Assembly (NCBI GenBank): GCA_036172665.1
Contig: CM069874.1
Span: forward strand, 51,504,707 to 51,568,706
Length of the DNA: 64,000 nucleotides
From: Prosopocoilus inquinatus
Taxonomy: Eukaryota; Arthropoda; Insecta; Coleoptera; Lucanidae
Reading direction: 5' to 3'
Shown here in pieces: positions 1 to 8,527 of this stretch (the first letter of the stretch is position 1; each line of letters starts with the position of its first letter). Both the position numbers and the translations under genes were made by a program. The notes under the pieces are model-generated. The model saw nothing but the letters and a program-made list of their open reading frames with translations, had not been told where the DNA came from and did no database searches.

Positions 1-2
1 AT

Positions 3-809
3 TTTGTGGCTAATGCAATAGAAGAGGAGAGAAAAGTTGCGGTGTTGCTGACGGTTGTTGGACCTGACGTATACAAAATCCTCAGAGACATATGTGACCC
101 GGTGTTACCTAAAGAAAAGTCATATCAAAATCTTTGTGATATTTTGAAAAAACAGTTTTCTCCACCAGTATCAGTATTTCGAAAACGTATTGCATTTTAC
201 GAAGCAAGGCAAGGAGCAACTGAAAATATCAGTGACTGGTATGTTACTATAAAGAACCTGGCGATGCCCTGCAAATTTGGAAATCTACTGGAAGAAAAGC
301 TGAAGGACAAATTCTTGACAGGACTGCGAAGGGGCCCAATTTTGGATCGTCTCTGCGAAGAAGAAGAAACGAAGACGTTGCAAGAGCTCGTAGAAATTGC
401 GTTGAAGAGAGAAGCTACGACAAAGCAACAGGTGTTACCAGAGGTAAATAAATTAGCTGTAAAGAAGATCATATATAAGAAAAAGGAAGCGGAGAAGAAG
501 GAAGATGTGAAAACATGCTACGCTTGTGGGAAGCCAAACCATAAGTTTAGTAATTGCAAGTATAAAACTTTTACATGTAAAATTTGTAAAAAGGATGGGC
601 ATTTGGCCAAAGTTTGTAAAAGTAGAAAGGATAGTTGCTATTTAGAAGAGTTAGGTAAGAAAGAAAATGAAAATGTAGTAGAAACAGAGTCAATTCAGAT
701 GTTTTCATTGAGCCTTAGTACGAGAAACAAATCATTGGAAGTAGATGTTCTAATAGGTAGTATACCATTAAAAATGGAATTAGATACAGGTGCAGGTGCG
801 TCTGTTTAG
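3..809 (+). pseudogene. Gypsy-1 gag and protease start
   Basis: The frame is open from the window edge, so the true start lies upstream; the first codon seen (GTG at 6) is not a start. The N-terminal part is retrotransposon gag (capsid-like, rich in charged helices). Two CCHC zinc knuckles follow at 516-557 and 576-617 (spacing C-x2-C-x4-H-x4-C), which bind the element RNA in the particle. The aspartic protease motif Asp-Thr-Gly-Ala-Gly-Ala-Ser starts at 783. A TAG at 807-809 stops the frame only three codons past the catalytic triad, and the same frame reopens at 810. The stop is most simply a nonsense mutation; programmed readthrough is possible but is not supported by the other breaks in this copy. 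Confidence 0.9.
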
Positions 810-2717
810 TCTGATTTTATTTATAAAAAGATGTTTTCACATATTTGTTTAGAAAACACTGACGTTTGTTTAAAAACATATAATGGAAATTTAATAAAAC
901 CGTTAGGACAAATAAATGTTACAATGAAATGTAATAATAAGAGAGAAAATGTAAGATTGTTAGTAATAGAAGGAGGTTGTGAAAGGCCGTTATTTGGCAG
1001 AGATTTGTTGGAGATTTTTGAAGTAAGTGTAAACTTAGATAAGTTAGAATTGGGAAAAGATGAGTGTATTCGAAAATTAGTTGGAGAATATAACGATGTT
1101 TTTAGAAATAAGTTAGGAACATATAAGTACGAAAAAGTTGAGTTAAAGTTAAAAGAGGAGGTAACAGGTATTTTTAGAAAACCAATGCCTATGCCTTATG
1201 CAATTAAAGATAAGGTAGACAAAGAGCTGGACCATTTAGAAAAGGAAGGTATTATTACAAAAGTGGATAATAGTAGTTGGGGGACACCTTTAGTTCCTGT
1301 TGTAAAGAGCGATGGTTCAATTCGTTTATGTGCGAATTATAAATTGACAGTTAACAAGTATTTAGAAGACTGTAATCATCCATTGCCTAGAGTAGAAGAT
1401 TTATTTTATGCATTACAAGGGGGAGTAGAATTTACAAAGTTAGATTTAACTTGTGCTTATAATCAGCTGGAGTTAAGTGAAAGTAGTAGAGAGCTGTTGG
1501 CTTGGAGTACGCATAAAGGAATTTATAAGGTAAATAGATTTCCTTATGGCACTAAGCCAGCATGTCAGATTTTTCAAAATATTATTGAAAAGACACTTTT
1601 GGGGACAAAAGGAGTTGTGAATTTCATGGATGATATTTTGATAACTGGGAAAGATTTTGGTAGTCATGTAGAAAATCTAAGAGAGGTGCTGCAGAGATTA
1701 AGAAAAGCGGGATTTACAGTAAATTTAAGAAAATGTGAATTTTTTAAAGATAATGTTAAATATTTAGGACATATTATTGATAAGCAAGGTTTAAAGAAAG
1801 ATGCAGAGAAAGTAAAAGCAATAGTAGAAATGAGAAGACCCGAGAATGTAACAGAGGTTAGAGTATTTTTGGGAATGGTAAATTATTATGCAAAGTTTAT
1901 AGAAAATATCAGTCAAATTTTGAGTCCTTTGTACAAGTTACTACAGAAGGATGAAAGATTTAAGTGGGATACTAAATGTGAAGTTGCATTTGAAAGTATA
2001 AAAAGGGAATTAACCTCAGATGTAGTACTAATGCACTTTAATCTAGATTTGCCGATTAAATTAGTATGCGATGCTAGTAAAATAGGAATAGCATGTGTTT
2101 TGTTGCATAAATTAGAGGATGAATCAGAGCGTCCAATAGGTTATGCCAGCCGTAGATTAACTAAAGCTGAATTCAATTATTCAATGATACAAAAAGAAGC
2201 TCTAGCAGTTTATTGGGGTGTTAAGAAATTTTCACAATTTATAATTGGTCGAAAATTTGAATTAGTGACGGATCATAAGAATTTACGTTACGAATTTACA
2301 CTTTTTGGGGAAGAGAAAAGTTTACCGGAAGTAACAGCAGGCAGAATTCAAAGATGGGCTCTGTATTTATCAGGATTTAATTATAGATTGAGATATACAA
2401 AAGGTACACTAAATGAAGCAGATGGACTTTCTAGACTGCCAATACATTCTTCGAGTAAAGATGATGTGGAATTTGAAAATTTCAACTTTTTAAATACGAT
2501 TCCAGTAAATATTGAAAAAGTTAAAACGGAAACTAGAAAAGATCAGGTTTTGGGACAAATAAAATATTTTATTGAAAATGGATGGCCAGAAAAAATTAGT
2601 TCAGCAAGGGAATCGGAGCTTAAAAGATACGTGAACAGAAAGAAAGAATTATATGTTCATAATAATGTAATAATGTGGGGTTTTCGATTAGTTATGCCTT
2701 TTAATTTGAGGAAATAA
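810..2717 (+). pseudogene. Gypsy-1 protease remainder, reverse transcriptase and RNase H
   Basis: This continues in the gag frame after the TAG at 807-809. RT motifs are clear: the Trp-Gly-Thr-Pro segment near 1280, the Leu-Asp-Leu catalytic aspartate segment near 1440, and the active-site box at 1623-1634. That box reads Phe-Met-Asp-Asp rather than the usual Tyr-x-Asp-Asp. RNase H follows, with a Cys-Asp-Ala-Ser motif near 2067 and Thr-Asp-His near 2270. RT and RNase H copy the element RNA into DNA inside the particle. A TAA at 2715-2717 separates this part from the integrase in the same frame. Confidence 0.93.
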
Positions 2718-3458
2718 CTATTAGACCAGCTTCATTCAACACATTTAGGAATGAGTAAAATGAAATCTACTGCAAGGTCATATTTTTGGTGGCCTGGTTT
2801 AGATTTAGAGATTGAGAAGATATGCAGAAGCTGTAAGATTTGTATGGTAAGGGAACCAGAACCACAAAAGAGTGTTTTAAAATTGTGGCCAGAAGCTACA
2901 AAACCCTTTGAGAGAATACATATTGATTTTCTAGGACCATTAAAAGGACAAATGTATTTGTTAGTCACCGATGCATATTCCAAATGGCCCGAAATATTTG
3001 AAATGTCAATTACAAACACAAGCAAGACACTGGACAAATTGAGAGAATGTTTCTCAAGGTTTGGGTTACCAGAAACTATAATTTCGGATAACGGTCCGCA
3101 GTTTGCATCAGAGGAGTTTAAAATTTTCTGTATTAGAAATGGTATAACGCATAAAACGAGTCCACCATACCATCCACAAAGTAACGGGGCTGCAGAGAAT
3201 GCTGTAAAGTCATTTAAAAATGGTTTTATGAAATGCTTAACGGATAAAGGAAATTTGGGAGTGACTAAGGATACTTTGGTGCAAAGGTACTTATTTACGT
3301 ACCGAAATACAGTACATAGTGCAACAGGAGAGAAGCCCAGTTCGAGAATGTTTAAAAGACCCATAAGAACAAATTTTGATTTGCTGAAAGATAGTCCGAG
3401 TATGGAAAGATACAGACTACAGAAACAAAGACAGATGGAGGAGAGGAAGAATTGTTAA
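2718..3458 (+). pseudogene. Gypsy-1 integrase
   Basis: The frame continues from RNase H past the TAA at 2715-2717. The N-terminal HHCC zinc domain has histidines at 2733-2735 and 2742-2744, followed by a Cys-x2-Cys pair near 2831-2842. The catalytic DDE residues are Asp 2925-2927, Asp 3087-3089 and Glu 3195-3197, each in the expected gypsy context. Integrase inserts the cDNA into the genome. The frame ends at 3456-3458 because of a frameshift just upstream; the remainder continues in the next frame. Confidence 0.92.
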
Positions 3459-3882
3459 ACTTTTAAGTGACAGAGTATATCTAATAAAGGTGGAAGGAGA
3501 AGAGTCAGTATGGAAAAGACATGTAGATCAGTTGAAGAAAGCAAATGAGTCTCAAGAAAGTGAAAAGAAGATAGATAGAGAAATAGTAATGAGGAGGATA
3601 TTTGATGAAGAAAAGAATAGAGAAAGGAGTATTAATATTAGTGTAATAGGCGAAGGCACAAAGAACGAAGAGGGAAATAAAGCAGCAGTAGTAGTAGAAG
3701 AAAGAAAAGAAGATTCAGAAAAGGAAAACAAAGAGGAGCCTAAGAAGAAATTACAGGAAACTGAAACAAGCCGAAGACTGGAGACTGAGAGTAGCTTGGA
3801 AAGATCAAGTAATACGGTAATAGGTTTAGCAAGAGAAAGAGGGAGAAGAACGATTAAGAAACCGCAAAGATTAGATCTTTAG
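3459..3882 (+). pseudogene. Gypsy-1 integrase C-terminal tail
   Basis: After the frameshift near 3430-3456 the pol frame continues through a typical integrase C-terminal segment ending in a Trp-Lys-Arg-His-Val-Asp-Gln-Leu motif near 3511-3537. A low-complexity Glu/Lys/Arg-rich tail follows to the stop at 3880-3882. The tail resembles the charged, poorly conserved ends of many gypsy polyproteins. No env-like signal peptide or transmembrane segment follows. Confidence 0.8.
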
Positions 3883-3943
3883 TTAGTTTATGTTATTACC
3901 TATAAGTATACATTGTTACTGCATGATTTCGTATTTTTGGGAT

Positions 3944-4104
3944 AAAGTGGGGAGGCATGTAATATAGTTGTATGTGAAAGACACTTTATGTAGATATAGG
4001 TGAAACACACACATGATGGTGACATTGCAGTAAGATGGCTGAAAAGAAATAAACTTGATGAGCAAATAGAGTTTACCTTCATTTATATAAATAAGGGTCA
4101 TCCC
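3944..4104 (+). repeat. Gypsy-1 polypurine tract and partial 3' LTR
   Basis: A purine run at 3944-3955 precedes TGTAATATAG at 3958, the usual layout of a plus-strand primer followed by an LTR starting with TG. The LTR runs at least to about 4100. Its 3' end is not visible because copia-like sequence on the other strand begins near 4105. The 5' LTR is outside the window, so the LTR length cannot be checked. Confidence 0.65.
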
Positions 4105-5495
4105 GCCTTATCGGCTACGATATCACACTTTTGAGCACCGATATTGTCATTATATAATTCCACTGTCTTTGGAGTATCTGCGACCAGTTCTGCAAGAAGT
4201 CTTCTCAAGTAAATAGCTTCTTTTGAAGCTTCGCTCAGCGCCATTGTACTCGGCCTCTGTCGAAGAAAGAGCTACTGTTCTCTGTTTCTTCGATTCCCAT
4301 GAGATTACTCCGCAATTAATCGTGAACGCAAATCCAGTAAATGATCTTCTATCATCGAGACATGCACCCCAGTTTGCATCTACGAATCCTTACAGCCCGT
4401 CTCCGCTAATGTTGAAGATGATACCTACATCTGCAGTGCCCTTTAAATATCTAAGCACATGTTTCGCGGCTGTCCAATGACTTTTTCCAAAATTGTCGTT
4501 GAACTGGCATAACAAGCTAACTGCATGTGAAATATCTGGCCTAGTCGCTACTGATAAGTACATCAGGACTCCAATCAATTCCCTGTAAGGTGGTTTTGGA
4601 CCGTCCTCTTCTGACCAAACGTCCGACTTTGATAGTTTCGCACCGGCATCAATTGGTGTGGATAATGGATTGCATGTCGACATTCCAAAGCGTTCTAGGA
4701 TGTCTTTGATGTATGTTTCTTGATTCATTGTAATTCCGTGTCTATTCCGGGAAAAACAAATACCTAGGCAGTAATTTACTTCACCTAAATCATGAATCAC
4801 GAAAACTTTCCACGTCAAGATGCTCCGAATCTGTCAATTCTCTCCGAACTTCTAGACAAGACTAATATATCATCTACATAGACAACTATTATAAAAAGAT
4901 TGTTTTCCTTGTCTTTAACATACACACTTGGATCGCTCTTTGTCGGAACTGCGCCGATATTTCTGAGCTCTCGATCCAAGCGCTTGTTCCAACAGCGTCC
5001 GGATTGTTTTAAACCGTATAATGATTTCTTGACTAGACAAACTTTGTTTCCAGCAGACAAGTCATGAAGCATGTTCTTCGCCTTGGTCACTAATTCTGGA
5101 GATCCGTATTTCTTTTGTACAATATACTCAAGTACATCTGCCGTATAATTGGGAACCTCCATAAAAATCTCTTCATCAACAAATCCGTTTCGGTACGCGG
5201 TAGTTACATCAAATTGTCTCACGTGCATAAGTTCACAAGCGGCAATTGCCATCGCTAACCTAACTGAACTTAGCCGCGCCATAGGAGCAAACGTTTCATG
5301 AAAATCCAATCCTGGACGCTGTCAGAAGTCTCGCGCTAACACTCGCGCTTTTCTTTTGGGAACCGTACTTGTTTCGAAGCACAATCCTACTACCTATAGT
5401 AGCCCGACCCTTCGGTCGTTCGATGATGTCCCATGTGTTTTTTTATGAATGGACTCGTATTCGCTTGCTTCCACTCTTGTGACTCAGAACCGCTC
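4105..5495 (-). pseudogene. Copia-1 fragment: reverse transcriptase and RNase H
   Basis: Read on the minus strand from 5495 down, this is the Ty1/copia RT: a degraded N-terminal part (5310-5495), then 4815-5309 with the Phe-His-Glu-Thr-Phe-Ala-Pro motif, Leu-Tyr-Gly-Leu-Lys-Gln and the Tyr-Val-Asp-Asp active site. The connection domain and start of RNase H lie in 4390-4818 (His-Asp-Leu-Gly, then Ala-Thr-Arg-Pro-Asp). The RNase H Ser-Thr-Glu-Ala-Glu-Tyr motif is near 4245-4265, followed by a one-base frameshift. Homology fades near 4105. No LTRs, gag or integrase are attached. It is a decayed fragment unrelated to Copia-2 at 39-43.5 kb apart from superfamily. Confidence 0.88.
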
Positions 5496-5499
5496 ATTC

Positions 5500-6642
5500 C
5501 AAAATCCAAAAAATGGAAGTCATGGGTTTCCGAGGTATAACATCAAATTGGATTGCATCGTATCTATCCCACAGAAGGCAATGTGCAATTACAAACGATA
5601 GCAGCGGTAAACAAATAAGTTCAGAATGGGCTAAAATATCACTTGGAGTACCACAAGGATCCATACTAGGACCTCTGCTTTTCATTCTTTATGTAAACGA
5701 CGTTCCTGAAGTAGTAGACTGTCTTTCAATACTTTTTGCTGACGACACATCTATAGTTGTGAAAGCGCAAACCACTGAAGAAGCAGTTCATAATCTTGAG
5801 ACTAATGTTTCCCCCTTGCATAAATGGTTTACAGATCATAACTTAAAATTAAACTTTTTGAAAAAACGCAGAACTCCAGAAAACTTAGAAATACAATAAG
5901 GAACTTTACCTGTCTGTGTGAAGAAGCTTCATTTCTCGCGCTAAAAATTGATGCGCATCTATCCTGACAATCTCAATTAGACGATGTCGCTGGAAAAGTC
6001 TCAAAGTTTACCTATGCATTCCGTGTAGTTTCAAGATCAGCTGGTATTGAAGCAGCCATGAGTGCCTACTATGCATATGTGTACTCCAGATTAAATTACG
6101 GCATCATCTTCTGGAGCAACGCAGCAAATGTTGAGCGTCTTTTTAAACTTCAAAAGTGTGTTAGAGCCATTTTCGACTTGACAGCAAGAGATAGTTGTAA
6201 AGACTTTTTAAAACAGTTTAATATACTTACGTTACGACCCATGTATATTACGCAATGTTGCCTGTTTTTTAAAACTAATTACACTGACTTCCTCAGTATC
6301 CCACGTACATAATACAAGAGCGATATTAAATGCGTATCTACTAGCGCCGATAACTCATTTAACTCGAATACAAAAGACACGATTAGTCAATGTATCAAAA
6401 TTTTTATCTCTTAGACAACTGATCTTCAAGATCTTCCAACTAACATGTTCAAAAAACCAATTAAAGTGTATCCTTTTACGGAAAACGCTCTGTTCTGTAG
6501 GAAGTTCCTTTAGTGACTCTGTTAATAAATTTCAGTAATTTTTTCAATACAAATGTTTGTGAATACATGTATATGTTCTTTGTTGTGACGTGTTTTATAC
6601 ATTTATTGTAATATGACACAAATATATTATTATTATTATTAT
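5500..6642 (+). mobile_element. LINE-A: 5'-truncated non-LTR retrotransposon
   Basis: The coding strand is plus. RT motifs lie at 5513-5899: Gly-Val-Pro-Gln-Gly-Ser then Leu-Gly-Pro-Leu-Leu, and the Phe-Ala-Asp-Asp active site. The C-terminal region typical of Jockey/CR1-type insect LINEs is at 6058-6312, in another frame. The element ends in a short (ATT)n tail at about 6623-6641. The endonuclease domain and ORF1 are absent, as expected from 5' truncation during target-primed reverse transcription. Frameshifts lie between 5899 and 6058 and after 6312. Confidence 0.85.
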
Positions 6643-6994
6643 ACTTGCTTTTTTCTTTACTGATCGTTGGTTATGCTACTAGCAGTATTGGATTAATAAA
6701 TTTGTTAGTTTTGTTCTAAATGTCTTATCATTTAAGATCTTAATAATATATGGAACTTCTCGTAAAATGATAGTTTGTGACAAGGGATTTCTAGTGAAAA
6801 ACCATTTCGTGTATTATAACTTGGTATGAATTATGAATGAACTGTTTTCCACCGAAGTGCATTTTCTCTCGCATAATTTAACAATTGAATAATAAATATT
6901 CCTGTTATTGTCATTACTTTCCATTTCTTTGCTACATGATCCCCAAACTATTGTGGCATATGAAATCAGCGAATGGAAATTTGAAAAATAATAC
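6643..6994 (-). pseudogene. LINE-B ORF2 C-terminal fragment
   Basis: On the minus strand this encodes the end of ORF2, starting with the segment around Ser-Tyr-Ala-Thr-Ile-Val-Trp-Gly and ending near 6665. The piece joins 8106-8286 in frame once the gypsy insertion at 6995-8105 and one ATAC copy are discounted. Several stops are present. Confidence 0.75.
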
Positions 6995-7060
6995 TGTGGC
7001 GCGCCACCCAGCTCACTACGTCAAACTGAAGGCGTCAAGAAGTCGGTTCGTTATACGTCA
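6995..7060 (+). repeat. Gypsy-2 truncated 5' LTR
   Basis: These 66 bases match the first 66 of the 3' LTR at 7772-7837 with a single A/G difference, then identity stops abruptly. The breakpoint marks the left side of the internal deletion. The near identity suggests a recent insertion. Confidence 0.9.
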
Positions 7061-7915
7061 AGGTCCCCCATGGCAAACCCAAAGTAATCCACTTCAACCG
7101 GATAGCCCCTTACCATGGAGAAGCAGATGAAGGGACGGTACAAAGGGCGCAAGTTTCCGAAGTGAACTTCGAAACCTTCATGTCTCATCACGCCGAAGGA
7201 AGCAAGGGACGGTTTGGAGTGACCACGGAGAAGCAACAAGATCTCTTTAAAGTGCCACTGGAGTACAGTCTGGCTCACTGCGTAGCATAAGACCTGAAAA
7301 TTTGGCCAAACCGAGGAGCTCCGAAGACAGCATCCCATGGTAAGCAAGAGTCTGCAGATCATCGATTCGACGGCAGATCAGAGGCGCCACGTGCATTATT
7401 TAGTCACTAAGAAGACATCAAGCGGTAAACCTGATTATTAAAGTATGTGGAGAGCTCTATATAACCTGAGGAGACAGCTAATAGAGAACCACCAGATGAA
7501 GTTAGCCATCCCCAAATTGGGCTGCGGATTGGATGGACTAGACTGGAGAGTAATTCGAAGCATGCTGGAAGTCATCTTCCACAGAACGGGAATTGAAGTC
7601 CTAGTCTGCAGCCACCACCCACAGGCAACAGTCAGCAACAGCAAAACCGTAGACTGCTACTTCTTCCAGACGGGAAGTTGCAAGAATGGGCCAGCTTGTA
7701 GATTCCGACACCCTCCTTCAAGACTATCACCAGGAACATTTCGAGACGAAACGTTTTTAAGAAGGGGGCAGTGTGGCGCGCCACCCAGCTCACTACGTCA
7801 AACTGAAGGCGTCAAGAAGTCGGTTCGTTATGCGTCATTGGCTGCCCCGCCACCGGGGCCTATACCGAACAAACTAGACTTTTCCAGCGATGGAACAAAC
7901 GAGAAGGCAGCGTAG
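7060..7915 (+). pseudogene. Gypsy-2 integrase C-terminus, TARG1-like macrodomain and CCCH zinc finger
   Basis: From 7060 the frame reads the conserved gypsy integrase end (Lys-Val-Ile-His-Phe-Asn-Arg, then Ala-Pro-Tyr-His, 7081-7113). After a linker it runs straight into a macrodomain-like start (Leu-Phe...Tyr-Ser-Leu-Ala-His-Cys-Val, 7231-7284), then a TAA at 7288-7290. A small deletion and frame change near 7297 remove the loop that normally carries Gly-Ala-Gly. The next frame continues (Lys-Phe-Gly...Tyr-Leu-Val-Thr-Lys-Lys), hits a TAA at 7439-7441, then gives the C-terminal motif Pro-Lys-Leu-Gly-Cys-Gly-Leu-Asp (about 7511-7534). This order fits the OARD1/TARG1 family, which removes ADP-ribose from proteins. 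A CCCH finger (C-x7-C-x5-C-x3-H) lies at 7655-7711. The frame ends at 7913-7915, inside the 3' LTR. This copy cannot encode an active enzyme. Confidence 0.8.
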
Positions 7916-8105
7916 AATATAAAATCGGCCGGGGTGGACTAAGGAGTCAGTCGAATTATAAATAGCGATCGTCGAAGTTAAGATTTAGTGTGTAAATAAA
8001 TTGTTACAAATAAATTAGATTGTAAGCATTAATAAATTACGGTTAAGTTTTTACCCAGTGTTTTATTCGTTTAAATAAATTAATTTAAACCCTAGAAACG
8101 TAACA
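7772..8105 (+). repeat. Gypsy-2 3' LTR
   Basis: 334 bp, starting TGTGGCGCGCCA and ending CGTAACA, preceded by a polypurine tract at 7759-7771. It has a TATAAAA box at 7918-7924 and several AATAAA signals from about 7996 on, consistent with U3-R-U5. It ends immediately before the second ATAC of the target duplication. Confidence 0.9.
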
Positions 8106-8286
8106 ATACGTTCTTAATACATTGGAATTTACATATCTTTTGAGATACTTCAGTGTAAAACAAATTGGGGTTAAGTTATTACATAAAATATCAATATGTT
8201 TTACCCATCGGTACTTACTGTGGATGACAACACCCAATAATTTGGTATCGTCGCTTTGTTTAATAGTATTATTATGATAACGGATG
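8106..8286 (-). pseudogene. LINE-B ORF2 fragment between Gypsy-2 and the Penelope insertion
   Basis: On the minus strand this encodes the region downstream of the RT fingers/palm (Lys-Leu-Leu-Gly-Val-Val-Ile, then Leu-Lys-Tyr-Leu-Lys-Arg). The segment is bounded by ATAC (8106-8109) on the gypsy side and by the copy of the Penelope target duplication at 8269-8286 on the other. A frameshift relative to the piece at 12164-12952 lies close to the Penelope insertion site. Confidence 0.75.
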
Positions 8287-8368
8287 TTAATCACAAAGCA
8301 ACACAAAACCTGTGGCTGTAATCCAAATAAATAGTGAGAAAACCCCTCGACCACATTAATTCACTGAA

Positions 8369-8411
8369 AGCGAATACGTATTTCGGTAACGAAGTTACCA
8401 TCTTCAGCGCT
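8369..8411 (-). ncRNA. PLE-1 hammerhead ribozyme motif, left arm
   Basis: This is the inverted copy of the motif at 12083-12125. On the minus strand it reads stem I AGCG, core CTGAAGA, stem II GGTAAC-TTC-GTTACC, GAAA, a short self-complementary stem III TACGTA, an ATT cleavage triplet and stem I CGCT. Hammerhead motifs are known in the pseudo-LTRs of Penelope-like elements. There is one extra base between the core and stem II, so activity is not certain. Confidence 0.65.
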
Positions 8412-8527
8412 AAACTGATATTAAACTTTAAAACAACAAATAAACTAAACTAGACTAGCCGCACTCCCCCCCTCACTTTCTTTGTACCGTATTATGCATG
8501 CAAAGCAAACCGGGATTCTTCGAAAAT

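Larger units (their letters stand above)
1..4104 (+). mobile_element. Gypsy-1: Ty3/gypsy LTR retrotransposon, 5' end outside window
   Basis: Domain order is gag, aspartic protease, RT, RNase H, integrase, then a polypurine tract and the start of the 3' LTR, which is the Ty3/gypsy order. Gag and pol share one reading frame. That frame is broken by an in-frame TAG at 807-809, an in-frame TAA at 2715-2717 and a frameshift near 3430-3456. No envelope gene is seen after the integrase tail. The element is cut on the left by the window edge, and its 3' LTR is cut near 4104 by a copia fragment. It is a dead, moderately old copy. Confidence 0.93.
6995..8105 (+). mobile_element. Gypsy-2: internally deleted gypsy element with a macrodomain-CCCH cargo
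   Basis: The insertion starts TGTGGCGCGCCA at 6995, ends in AACA at 8105, and is flanked by a 4-bp ATAC duplication (6991-6994 and 8106-8109). Only 66 bp of the 5' LTR remains (6995-7060), with one difference from the matching part of the 3' LTR. A deletion then removes the rest of the LTR, the leader, gag and nearly all of pol. Sequence resumes in the integrase C-terminal tail, followed by a macrodomain-like segment, a CCCH zinc finger, a polypurine tract (7759-7771) and a full 3' LTR. The clean duplication shows it was inserted as one unit; whether the deletion came before or after is not certain. Confidence 0.9.

Noticed and set aside
7051..7644. Minus-strand frames of 68-103 codons over the Gypsy-2 interior
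   Set aside because: They are complements of the integrase and macrodomain segments, which have family motifs on the plus strand.
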